This document shows positions 54,062 through 62,586 of a stretch of DNA of 64,000 nucleotides, piece after piece. The notes below the pieces were generated by a model. It was not told the origin of the DNA. It saw nothing but the letters and a program-made list of their open reading frames with translations, and searched no databases. The DNA is taken from assembly GCA_046346965.1 (NCBI GenBank), contig JAXMHB010000006.1:186001-250000 (forward strand), given 5' to 3'. The position numbers and the translations under genes are program-made. This stretch comes from JAXMHB01 sp046346965. Its GTDB lineage: Bacteria; Pseudomonadota; Gammaproteobacteria; Xanthomonadales; SZUA-5. Each line of letters opens with the position of its first letter. Position 1 is the stretch's first letter.

Positions 54062-55813
54062 ATGGCTTCTTTTGCTGCCACCCCCACCGACAGTGCGCTG
54101 GCGGAAGCCTGCGCGATGGACCTGCGCGACGCTTTCGCCGATTACAACGCGCGCTTTCGGGCGATCACGCAGCGTGCGCGCCGGCGCTTCGAGCGCCGCG
54201 AATGGACCGCCGCACGCTTGGATGCGATCGAGCGCATCGAGCTTTACGACGTCTGCGTGGCCGAGACCTCCAGACGCCTGGAGTCGGAACTGGGCGAGCG
54301 CGTCGGCGATCGCATGCTGTGGTCCAAGGTGCGCGACCGCTACGCCGCGCTGATTGCGCCGCTGCTCGATCAGGAGCTCAACAAGACCTTTTTCAACACG
54401 CTGACGCGGCGCTTCTTCAAGACCCGCGGCGTGGATGCGTCGAGCGAGTTCGTCGCCCTCGACATCGAGCCCACCGACCGCCTGACGCACCCGGTCGGCC
54501 GGCTCAACTACAGCGCCACGCGCTCGCCCGAGGAGTTGTTTCAGCGCGTGCTGGCCGGCTTCCGCTTCGAGGTGCCGTACGCCGATCTCGCCGCCTCGGC
54601 GCGCCAGATCGCCGCCGCCGTCGACAGCCAGCTGCATCGCTGGGAGGGTGAGCCCAAGGTGCGCGCGGTCGAGATGCTGGAGACCGTGTTCTATCGCGAG
54701 CGCCGCGCCTATCTGGTTGGACGCGTGTTCGGCGAACGCGAGTTTTCCCCGCTGGTGATCGCGCTGGTGAACGAGGACGCCGGGTTGCGCGCCGATGCCG
54801 CAATGGTGCTGCGCGATGACGTGTCGGCGCTGTTCGGCGTGACTCGCAGCTATTTCCAGGCGGATCTGGAAACGGTCGGCGATGCCGTGGTGTTCCTGCG
54901 CACGCTGCTGCCGAAGAAGCCGGTCAACGAGATCTACACGGTGCTGGGCCGCGCCAAACAGGGCAAGACCGAGCGCTACCGCCACTTTTTCCGGCATTTC
55001 GAGGCCAGCGACGAGCAGCTCAAGCTGGCCGAGGGCGAAAAGGGCTTGGTCATGGCGGTGTTCACGCTGCCGAGCTATCCGCTGGTGTTCAAGATCATTC
55101 GCGATCGCTTCGCGCCGTCCAAGCTGATGTCGCGCCAGGACGTCATCGACAAGTACCAGCTGGTGTTCAAACACGATCGCGCCGGTCGCCTGATCGACGC
55201 CCAGGAGTTCCGCTTCCTGCGCTTCCCGCGCGAGCGCTTCGATGCCGAGGCGCTGGCGGATCTGCTCGACACCTGTCGCACGAGCGTGATCGAAGACGGC
55301 GACCACATCATCCTGACGCATATGTACGTGGAGCGTCGCCTGCGCCCGCTGAATCTGTTCCTGCGCGAATCCAGCCCGGAAATGGTCGAGCGCGCTGTGG
55401 TCGACTACGGCCTCGCGATCAAGGATCTGGCCGCCAGCAACATCTTTCCGGGTGATCTGCTGCTCAAGAACTTCGGCGTCACCCGCCACGGCCGCGTGAT
55501 CTTCTACGACTATGACGAGCTGTGCCTGGTCACCGAATGCCGTTTCCGCGAGCTGCCGGAGGCGCGCGATGACGATGAGGAAATGCACCACGGCGCCTGG
55601 TACTACGTCGGCGACAACGATGTCTTTCCCGAGCAGTTCACCGAATTCCTGGGACTGCCGCGGCGCTTCCGCGAGCTGCTGATCGCGCGTCACGGCGAGA
55701 TCTTCACCGTGCAGTGGTGGCACCAGATGCAGGCGCGCCTGAATGCCGGGCACTTCTTCGACATTCCGCCGTATCGGGAAGAGGTGCGCCTCGGGGCGCG
55801 CGCGCCGATCTGA
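54062..55813 (+). CDS. aceK: Isocitrate dehydrogenase kinase/phosphatase
   Basis: AceK phosphorylates and dephosphorylates isocitrate dehydrogenase to steer carbon into the glyoxylate shunt. The 583-residue protein is full length, with the regulatory domain (about 1-310) and the kinase-like domain (about 310-583) including G-L-V-M-A-V-F-T-L-P-S-Y-P-L-V-F-K with the ATP Lys, and F-Y-D-Y-D-E-L with the metal Asp. It is an orphan: isocitrate lyase and malate synthase genes are not in the window. The upstream 282 bases to the divergent 52211 gene hold no strong motif. Confidence 0.95.
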   Translation: MASFAATPTDSALAEACAMDLRDAFADYNARFRAITQRARRRFERREWTAARLDAIERIELYDVCVAETSRRLESELGERVGDRMLWSKVRDRYAALIAPLLDQELNKTFFNTLTRRFFKTRGVDASSEFVALDIEPTDRLTHPVGRLNYSATRSPEELFQRVLAGFRFEVPYADLAASARQIAAAVDSQLHRWEGEPKVRAVEMLETVFYRERRAYLVGRVFGEREFSPLVIALVNEDAGLRADAAMVLRDDVSALFGVTRSYFQADLETVGDAVVFLRTLLPKKPVNEIYTVLGRAKQGKTERYRHFFRHFEASDEQLKLAEGEKGLVMAVFTLPSYPLVFKIIRDRFAPSKLMSRQDVIDKYQLVFKHDRAGRLIDAQEFRFLRFPRERFDAEALADLLDTCRTSVIEDGDHIILTHMYVERRLRPLNLFLRESSPEMVERAVVDYGLAIKDLAASNIFPGDLLLKNFGVTRHGRVIFYDYDELCLVTECRFRELPEARDDDEEMHHGAWYYVGDNDVFPEQFTEFLGLPRRFRELLIARHGEIFTVQWWHQMQARLNAGHFFDIPPYREEVRLGARAPI

Positions 55814-55918
55814 GGCCGGACCAGCACGCCGCCGGCGCCGGCATCTGCACCGATGTCAAAGCGCCCTCACGGCGCAGGCGCTAGTCTCCCGCGCCAGGAT
55901 GACTACGCGGGAGCTGGC

Positions 55919-56863
55919 ATGTCGCACTCACTCAAGATCGTTGTGCTGGGAGGCACCGGCTTTGTCGGCCGCACGCTGGTGCATGCGCTGCAGGCGGCCG
56001 GGCATCGGGTGGATGTGCTGAGCCGCAATCGAGAGCGTCTGCGCCATTTGCTGGTCTACCCGACGGTACGCGTGATCTCGACCTCGGTGTACGACCAGGC
56101 AGCGCTGACCCAGCGTCTGCGCGGCGCCGATGCGGTGATCAATCTGGTCGGCGTGCTGCAGTCGGCTGGCTTCGGCGGCGCCGACTTCGAGCGCGCCCAT
56201 GTGACGCTGACGCGCACGCTGATCGCGGCGATGCGCGCGGCCGGTGTGCAGCGCCTGCTGCAGATGAGCTCGCTGCGCGCCGGCGAGGGCGACAGCCACT
56301 ATCTGCGTACCCGCGGCGAGGCCGAGGCGCTGGTGCAGAACTCCGGGCTGGCGTGGACGCTATTCCAGCCCTCGGTGATCTTCGGGCCGGGCGATGGCCT
56401 GTTCTGCCGCTTCGCGCCGCTGCTCAAGTGGTTCTGGCTGATTCCGCTGGCGCGCGCCGGCGCGCGCTTCCAGCCGGTCTACGTCAAGGATGTGGCCGAG
56501 GCCATGCTGCGCACGCTGAGCCGCGCCGACAGCATCGGCCAGCGCTATCCGCTGGTCGGACCGAAGACCTACACGCTGGCAGAGATCGTGCGCTACACCG
56601 CCGAGTTGCTCGACGTGCGCCGTCTGATCCTGCCGCTGCCGGCGCCGCTGGGACGGCTGCAGGCCTTCGCCTGCGACCTGCTGCCAGCCGCGCTGAAGCC
56701 GTTTTCCGGGGACAACTACAAGTCGCTGGCGGTCGACAGCGTCAGCGCGCGCAATGGCTTGACCGAGCTTGGGATCGTGCCGATGCCGCTGGAGATGGTG
56801 GTGCCGGATTACCTGGGCCAGAGCGACCACCAGCGCGAGCTCGACGCCTTCCGCGCGCGCTGA
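55919..56863 (+). CDS. Complex I NDUFA9-like NAD(P)-binding protein
   Basis: The 314-residue protein is an extended short-chain-dehydrogenase relative with the Rossmann motif G-G-T-G-F-V-G at 11-17, N-L-V-G-V near 83, and Y-L-R-T-R-G-E-A-E near 137 where classical SDRs have the catalytic Tyr-x-x-x-Lys; the Lys is not present. This fits the NDUFA9/YwnB group, many of which bind NAD(P)H without clear catalysis. Start MSHSLKIVVLGGTGFVGRTL. It is convergent with mutM. Confidence 0.85.
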   Translation: MSHSLKIVVLGGTGFVGRTLVHALQAAGHRVDVLSRNRERLRHLLVYPTVRVISTSVYDQAALTQRLRGADAVINLVGVLQSAGFGGADFERAHVTLTRTLIAAMRAAGVQRLLQMSSLRAGEGDSHYLRTRGEAEALVQNSGLAWTLFQPSVIFGPGDGLFCRFAPLLKWFWLIPLARAGARFQPVYVKDVAEAMLRTLSRADSIGQRYPLVGPKTYTLAEIVRYTAELLDVRRLILPLPAPLGRLQAFACDLLPAALKPFSGDNYKSLAVDSVSARNGLTELGIVPMPLEMVVPDYLGQSDHQRELDAFRAR

Positions 56864-56870
56864 TCGGGCC

Positions 56871-57683
56871 TCAGCGCTGGCAGCGCGCGCAGTAGAAGCT
56901 GGAGCGCTGACCCAGACGCACGCTCTGCACCGGCTGCCCGCACACCGTGCAGGGCTGGCCGGCGCGCCCGTAGACCGCCAGTTCTTGCTCGAAGTAACCG
57001 GGCTCGCCATCGGGTCGCAGGAAGTCGCGCAGCGTGGTGCCGCCGCGCTCGATGGCGTAGGCGAGGATCTCGCGCACCGCCTCCGCCAGCAGGCCGTAGC
57101 GCTCGCGCGACACCCGTCCGGCGGCGCGGCGCGGGTCGATACCCGCGCGGAACAGCGCTTCGGCGGCGTAAATGTTGCCGACGCCAACCACCGTGGCCTG
57201 ATCCATCAGAAAATGCTTCACCGGCGCGCTGCGACCTTGCGCCAACTGGTACAGATAGCGCCCGTCGAAGCGCTCGTCGAAGGGTTCCGGCCCCAGATGG
57301 GCCAGCAGCGGATGGGTGTGACCGGCGTCCTGCCAGAGTAGACAGCCGAAGCGGCGCGGATCGTTGTAGCGCAGCATCTGACCGTCATCCAGCCACCACT
57401 CGACGTGATCATGGCTGCCGGCCGGCGTGCTCTGCGGCAGCACGCGCAAGCTGCCGCTCATGCCCAGATGCACGATCGCCTGACCCTGACCATTGCCGAT
57501 CAACAGGTACTTCGCCCGCCGCGTCACCGACTCGATCGGCCCGGCACTCAAGCCGGTCGCCACCGCATCCGGCACCGGCCAGCGCAACTGCGGCTGACGC
57601 ACGAGCAAACGCCGCACCGAGCGCCCGAGCAGATGCGGCTCGATACCGCGCCGGGTGGTTTCGACTTCGGGGAGTTCGGGCAT
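56871..57683 (-). CDS. mutM: Formamidopyrimidine-DNA glycosylase
   Basis: MutM removes oxidised purines such as 8-oxoguanine and nicks the DNA. The 270-residue protein has the N-terminal P-E-L-P-E-V-E (Pro as nucleophile), R-R-A-K-Y-L-L with the catalytic Lys, the H2TH region G-V-G-N-I-Y-A-A-E-A-L-F and the C-terminal zinc finger (C-T-V-C...C-A-R-C). It is a complete enzyme. A 7-mer array lies upstream, between it and the LOG gene. It is co-directional with both and may share their transcript. Confidence 0.96.
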   Translation of the reverse strand: MPELPEVETTRRGIEPHLLGRSVRRLLVRQPQLRWPVPDAVATGLSAGPIESVTRRAKYLLIGNGQGQAIVHLGMSGSLRVLPQSTPAGSHDHVEWWLDDGQMLRYNDPRRFGCLLWQDAGHTHPLLAHLGPEPFDERFDGRYLYQLAQGRSAPVKHFLMDQATVVGVGNIYAAEALFRAGIDPRRAAGRVSRERYGLLAEAVREILAYAIERGGTTLRDFLRPDGEPGYFEQELAVYGRAGQPCTVCGQPVQSVRLGQRSSFYCARCQR

Positions 57684-57724
57684 TGTGGGAGCGGGACGAG
57701 GGGAGAGCGCGAGGCGCCAAGCGT

Positions 57725-57856
57725 AAAAAGTGAAAAGTTAAAAGTTAAAGGATCGCTGCCTGCCGCACCGTCGCCGATACAAACCCCAACGTCCGCACGC
57801 GAAATCCGATTGGCTTTTCACTTTTCACTTTTCACTTTTCACTTTTGACTTTCAAC
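57725..57856. repeat. 7-mer inverted array D, LOG-mutM junction
   Basis: Left arm 57725-57750 has GTGAAAA GTTAAAA GTTAAAG; right arm 57814-57856 has TTTTCAC four times, then TTTTGAC and TTTCAAC. A 13-bp stretch (AAAAGTGAAAAGT) pairs exactly with the other arm. It starts 14 bases after the LOG gene stop on the minus strand. The unit differs from the atp arrays, but the design is the same. The AT content is striking against the GC-rich genome. Confidence 0.9.
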
Positions 57857-57870
57857 TTCTGCACCCGCCG

Positions 57871-58449
57871 CTACCTCGCCGCCGCCAGCGCGCGGGCGTC
57901 TTCGCGCCAGCGCGGGGTGGCGGTGATGGTCGGGACCACCGACTCGGGATCGGCGACCAGTGTCCACATCTCGCGATGCTCGGGGTTCATGAAGCGCTGC
58001 TCGATGGCGTGATCGAGCAGGCGCACGACGCCGTCGTAGAAGCCGTCGGTGTTCAGCAGCAAAATCGGGCCGAAATACAGGCCCAGGCGCTTGAGCGTGA
58101 TCGCCTCGAACAACTCTTCCAGCGTTCCACAGCCGCCGGGCAGCGCGACCACGGCGTCGCTGCCGGTCAGCAGCTTGTGCTTGCGCTCGCGCATGTCCTC
58201 GACCAGTTCCAGCTGGGTCAGACCGGCATGGCCCCACTCCAGATCGGCCATGAAGCGCGGCAGGATGCCGATCACCGTGCCGCCCACCGACAGCGCGCCA
58301 TCGGCGACCGCGCCCATCGAGCCGCGGCTGCCGCCGCCGTAGACCACGGTGGCGCCGGCGCGCGCCAGTGCCACGCCGAGCGCGTAGGCGGCCTCGCGGT
58401 ATTGCGGCGGCGCCGCTTCACTGGAGGCGCAATAGACGCAGACGCGCAT
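57871..58449 (-). CDS. LOG-family protein (cytokinin riboside 5'-monophosphate phosphoribohydrolase type)
   Basis: LOG proteins cleave nucleoside monophosphates to free base and ribose phosphate. This 192-residue protein has G-G-G-S-R-G-S-M-G near 40 and the catalytic P-G-G-C-G-T-L-E-E near 104-112. It starts MRVCVYCASSEAAPPQYREA. Its ATG overlaps the stop of the DUF4124 gene by one base, indicating coupling. The physiological substrate in this organism is unknown. Confidence 0.92.
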   Translation of the reverse strand: MRVCVYCASSEAAPPQYREAAYALGVALARAGATVVYGGGSRGSMGAVADGALSVGGTVIGILPRFMADLEWGHAGLTQLELVEDMRERKHKLLTGSDAVVALPGGCGTLEELFEAITLKRLGLYFGPILLLNTDGFYDGVVRLLDHAIEQRFMNPEHREMWTLVADPESVVPTITATPRWREDARALAAAR

Positions 58450-59108
58450 TACTGCGGCTTCCGCTGTGCGCGTGCCAGCGCCTCGCGGTATTTGGCAACA
58501 TCGCGCTCGTAATCCGTCTTCGCCACCGATTTTTCCGCCTCTTTCTCCACCAGGAACTTCTTCTGGCGATCGATCTCGGCGCGCTCGGCGGTGATCATCT
58601 GTTTCAGCGTGTCGCTGACCGCGCGACCGCCGCGCTCCATGTCGGCGGCCTGTGCCACCAGTTTGGACAGACTTTGCTCGCGCGCGCCGATTTCGACCTT
58701 GCGCGCCTCGATGGTCTGCGCCAGCAGATCCATGCGCTGATTGTAGGCACGCGTCAGATCGTCCTCGCTGGCGTAGGAGTTCAGCAGCGCCTCATCGGCC
58801 TTGCGCCGCGCTTCCGCCGCCTTGGCCTCCTCCGCCGCCTTGCGCTCGGCGTCGTCCTTCGCCTTCTGCTCCTCGGGCGTCAGCGCGCGGTCCACCTGCT
58901 GCACCGCCACGCCCTGCTCGTTGAACTTCTCGCGCGCATAGCCAGCCGCGTCGGGCGGAATCTGATCGCTGAAATGGACGTTGCCGTCCTTGTCCTTCCA
59001 TTTGTACATATTGCCGACCTTCTCGACCTTGGACTGCGCCAGGATCGTCGGGGCGGCCAGCAGCACCGAAAGGCCGGTGGCCAGGGCAAGCAGCCATCGA
59101 GTGGACAT
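58449..59108 (-). CDS. DUF4124 domain exported protein
   Basis: This 219-residue protein has a signal peptide (to about I-L-A-Q), a DUF4124 beta-domain (about 28-65, with M-Y-K-W-K-D-K-D-G-N-V-H-F-S-D) and a long Lys/Glu/Ala-rich coiled coil (about 75-219). AGGAGG precedes the ATG at 59108. It probably sits in the periplasm or envelope. The TAA stop overlaps the LOG gene start, so the two genes are coupled, though a functional link is unclear. Confidence 0.85.
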   Translation of the reverse strand: MSTRWLLALATGLSVLLAAPTILAQSKVEKVGNMYKWKDKDGNVHFSDQIPPDAAGYAREKFNEQGVAVQQVDRALTPEEQKAKDDAERKAAEEAKAAEARRKADEALLNSYASEDDLTRAYNQRMDLLAQTIEARKVEIGAREQSLSKLVAQAADMERGGRAVSDTLKQMITAERAEIDRQKKFLVEKEAEKSVAKTDYERDVAKYREALARAQRKPQ

Positions 59109-59179
59109 CGTTCCTCCTGTCAGCAACGGTCTGGATCAGCATAGTGTAGGAGCAAGCCTGAACCCAAAGGCCGCCCGCG

Positions 59180-62100
59180 TCAGGCCAGCAAACTGAGCCA
59201 GTCCTCGGCGCTGAGACCGGCGGCCAGACTCTGTCCGCTGTCGTCGAACAGCGCATCGACCAGTTCGCGCTTGCGCGCCTGCAAGGCCAGGATGCGCTCT
59301 TCGACGGTATCGCTGGCGATCAGCCTGTAGACGAACACCGGCTTGTCCTGCCCGATGCGATGGGCGCGATCGGTGGCCTGCGCTTCGACGGCCGGATTCC
59401 ACCAGGGATCGTAATGCACCACGGTGTCGGCTTGCGTGAGGTTGAGCCCAAAACCACCGGCGCGCAAACTGATCAGGAACAGCGGCACCTCGCCGCGCTG
59501 GAAGCGCTGCACCGGCGTGGCGCGATCCTCGGTCTGGCCGGTCAGCTTGACGTAGCGGATGCGCGCCGCCTGCAGTTCGGCCTCGATCAGCTCCAGCATG
59601 CTGGTGAACTGACTGAACACCAGAATGCGGCGACCGGCCAGGATCAGCTCCTGCAGCATGTCGAGCAGGTAGTCGAGCTTGGCCGAGGCCGGCGCCCGCG
59701 CCTTGTCGCTGCTGATCAGGCGCGGGTCGCAGCAGATCTGGCGCAAGCGCATCAGCCCTTCCAGCACACGCATGCGGTTGCGCTCGACGCTCTGCGCGGC
59801 GATATAGCCCTTCAGTTCCTCGGCGTAAGCCGCGCGCAGGGTGTCGTACAGATCGCGCTGGCGGCCCTCCAGCGCAATGCTGCGGGTGACCTCGGTCTTG
59901 CTCGGCAGATCGGCCACCACCTGATCCTTGGTCCGCCGCAGCAGAAAGGGGCGGATGCGCCGGCGCAAGCGCTCGCGGGTGTCGCGGTCTCGGCCCTTCT
60001 CGATCGGCTTGCGGAAGTTGCGGGTGAAATCGGCCTTGGAGCCGAGCAAGCCCGGCAGCAGAAAGTCGAACTGCGCCCACAGCTCGCCCAGATGGTTCTC
60101 CAGCGGCGTGCCGGTCAGGCAGACGCGCTGGCGCGCGTCCAGCTTGCGCGCGGCGCGCGCCGCCAGTGTCGCCGGATTCTTGACCATCTGCGATTCGTCG
60201 AGCACGACCAGATGGAAGGGCTGCGCCGCCAGCGCGTCGACATCGCGCGCCAGCACCGGATAGGTGGTGAGCACCAGATCGGCTTCGGCGAAGCTGCGCC
60301 GGCGCTTGCCGCGCTCGGGGCCCGCGTGCACCAAACGGCTGAGTCCCGGCGCGAAGCGTTCGGCTTCGGCCGCCCAATTCGGCAACACGCTCTTTGGGCA
60401 GACCACCAGCGCCGGGTGCTGCAGTCGCCCGGCCTCTTTCTCGCCGACGATCCAGGCCAGCACCTGCAGCGTCTTGCCGAGGCCCATGTCATCGGCCAGG
60501 ATGCCGGACAGCCCGGATTCCGCCAGAAAGCGCAGCCAGGACAGACCTTCCACCTGATAGGGGCGCAGTTCGGCGCGCAGGCCGGTGGGCACCGGCGTGG
60601 CCGGCAGTCCGCTGTAGCGGATCAGTTTGTCGGCCAGTTGGCGCACGGCGCTGGCGCCCGGCCACAGCTTGCGCCCGCCGCCCAGTTCGTTTTCCAGCTC
60701 GATCAGCGCCGCCGCACGCGCCCGCGGCAGGGCCAGCCGGCGCTGATCGGCGGCACCGGACTCGCTCAGTTCGTTCAAGGTGTCGAGGATGAAGCGCAGG
60801 CGCCCGGCGGCGATCGGCAAACGGCGCTCGCCGGGCAGCGTCAACGCGACGATGGCGTCGGGCGCGCTCGGCAGCTCGCTGAAGCGACCCTCGCGCAATC
60901 CTTCGCGCAACACCGGCAGCAGGTTGATGCGCTCGCCATCGACCTCGATCCCAAGCTCCAGCGTCAGCGCCGCCTGCAGCGGGTCTTCCTCGACCTCGCC
61001 GTAGAAGCGGTATTCGGCATCGATCAGCTTGAGCGGGAAGCGCGGGCCGTACTCCAGCCGCCAGCCCTCGCTGCGCAGGCGCGGCAGCATCACGTAGCAG
61101 AACTCATTGAGCGCCTGCGGGTCGCCGTCCGGATTGATCACCCAGTCGCTCTGCTGCAGGCCGGGATGATCCAGCATGGCGTGGCGATTGGAGATCAGCC
61201 CGAGCTGCTTGAGCCGGTTGCAGAGCTCGCGCTCGCGGCCACGGTCGCGCGCGTAGCGGCGCACCTGATCGCCGTCGTAGACGCTGATCTCCTCGGCCGG
61301 ATCGGCCTCGCCGATGCGCGCCGGCCCATAGCGAAAAGACACGCGGGCGTACGCGATCAGCCGCGCCGAGCGCCGGCCGCTGGCCTCATGCGCGCCGGCG
61401 GATTGATGCAGCGTCAGGATGGCGCGCGGCGGCTCGTGCAGCGGCGGTTGCACGCTGAGCGCCTGCGGCAGCGGGAAGTCGGGCGGCAATCGCGGCGCCA
61501 GACGCTGATGGAAATCCGCGAGCGCGGTGGCGGCCACTGCGCCCAGCGCCGCCAATTCCGCCAGCAGTGCCGTGCCGAGCGGCGTGTCCACCCGGCCCAG
61601 CACGCGCGCCACCGGGTCCACGTACAGCCAGCGCTCGCCGATGCGCAGCACTTCGCTGTCAGGTCCGGCATCGCACTGCAGATGCTGGGCGCCGCGCACA
61701 TCGATGCTCCAGTGCCAGCGCAGCTCGCGCGCGGCCGCCGGCGCCAGCAGCAATCCCGGACGTTGCCAGGCCAGCCCGCCCTGTGTCGCCACCTGCAACA
61801 GCGCGTCCAGCGCCCCCTCCGGCAGCAACCACCAGTGCGCGCCATCGAACCACTGCGGCCGATCGCGACCCACCAGCTGCAGCAAACCGCGCGCCTGCAG
61901 GCTCAGCGTATCGCGCCACTCGGCCTTGAGCTGGGCCGGCTGGATGTCCTCGAAGCGCCAGCTGCCACCCTGCCCGCTGATCCAACGCCCCAGACGCACG
62001 CCCAGCAGGCGCTGCGCCGATACCGCCGAGGCTAGCCAGCCGATGCGGCCTTCCTCCGGCTGCAGCTGGTTCTGGCGCACGCTGCGCGGAAATTCCTCGC

Positions 62101-62398
62101 GCGCGGCGCTCTCGCCGATCGCATGCAGCAGCAGCGCCACCGCGTGCTTGCAGCCCACCTGCACCGGACAACTGCAATGCGAGTCGAAGCGCCAGCGCTC
62201 GCCGCGCTGCCAGGCGCGCACATGCACCCGCCAGGGCTGCCGCCGCGAGCCGCGCACCTCACCGGTGCAGCTGAGCTCATGCGTCTGGCCGCGGCGTTCC
62301 AGCCACAGCACCCGCCCCTCGCGCGCATAGCGCTGCCCGCGGCGCAGATCCGGCTCGGCAAAACTGGCACGCAGGTCTTCCTGGCGGATACGCCACAT
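59180..62398 (-). CDS. SWIM zinc-finger SNF2-family helicase
   Basis: This 1072-residue cytoplasmic protein has an N-terminal SWIM zinc finger (C-S-C-P...C-K-H-A-V-A-L-L near 75-95), a long middle region (about 130-600) typical of bacterial SNF2 enzymes and a C-terminal SNF2 ATPase. Walker A is D-D-M-G-L-G-K-T near 634, motif II is D-E-S-Q near 732, and the helicase C part has Q-F-T-S-M-L-E and T-D-R-A-H-R-I-G-Q near 1010. Such enzymes remodel nucleic-acid/protein complexes, possibly in transcription recycling or repair. The ATG at 62398 lacks a strong ribosome site; an upstream TTG is the alternative. It is divergent from argS. Confidence 0.88.
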   Translation of the reverse strand: MWRIRQEDLRASFAEPDLRRGQRYAREGRVLWLERRGQTHELSCTGEVRGSRRQPWRVHVRAWQRGERWRFDSHCSCPVQVGCKHAVALLLHAIGESAAREEFPRSVRQNQLQPEEGRIGWLASAVSAQRLLGVRLGRWISGQGGSWRFEDIQPAQLKAEWRDTLSLQARGLLQLVGRDRPQWFDGAHWWLLPEGALDALLQVATQGGLAWQRPGLLLAPAAARELRWHWSIDVRGAQHLQCDAGPDSEVLRIGERWLYVDPVARVLGRVDTPLGTALLAELAALGAVAATALADFHQRLAPRLPPDFPLPQALSVQPPLHEPPRAILTLHQSAGAHEASGRRSARLIAYARVSFRYGPARIGEADPAEEISVYDGDQVRRYARDRGRERELCNRLKQLGLISNRHAMLDHPGLQQSDWVINPDGDPQALNEFCYVMLPRLRSEGWRLEYGPRFPLKLIDAEYRFYGEVEEDPLQAALTLELGIEVDGERINLLPVLREGLREGRFSELPSAPDAIVALTLPGERRLPIAAGRLRFILDTLNELSESGAADQRRLALPRARAAALIELENELGGGRKLWPGASAVRQLADKLIRYSGLPATPVPTGLRAELRPYQVEGLSWLRFLAESGLSGILADDMGLGKTLQVLAWIVGEKEAGRLQHPALVVCPKSVLPNWAAEAERFAPGLSRLVHAGPERGKRRRSFAEADLVLTTYPVLARDVDALAAQPFHLVVLDESQMVKNPATLAARAARKLDARQRVCLTGTPLENHLGELWAQFDFLLPGLLGSKADFTRNFRKPIEKGRDRDTRERLRRRIRPFLLRRTKDQVVADLPSKTEVTRSIALEGRQRDLYDTLRAAYAEELKGYIAAQSVERNRMRVLEGLMRLRQICCDPRLISSDKARAPASAKLDYLLDMLQELILAGRRILVFSQFTSMLELIEAELQAARIRYVKLTGQTEDRATPVQRFQRGEVPLFLISLRAGGFGLNLTQADTVVHYDPWWNPAVEAQATDRAHRIGQDKPVFVYRLIASDTVEERILALQARKRELVDALFDDSGQSLAAGLSAEDWLSLLA

Positions 62399-62586
62399 GT
62401 CGAGCTGAACACCCTGGCAAGGAGGCAAACCGGGAAGATTAGCAGCGTCGCAGTGACGGTGGCGCGCTCGCCGCGCCTGCCAGCCGGCGCTGCAACCCAG
62501 TGCCTGGGCGCAGGCCGGGCCATTCTCGCGCTCTCCGGCCCTCGGGCTGCTATCCTTTCCGGCCTTTTCCCCAAGACTGCCCCTTC

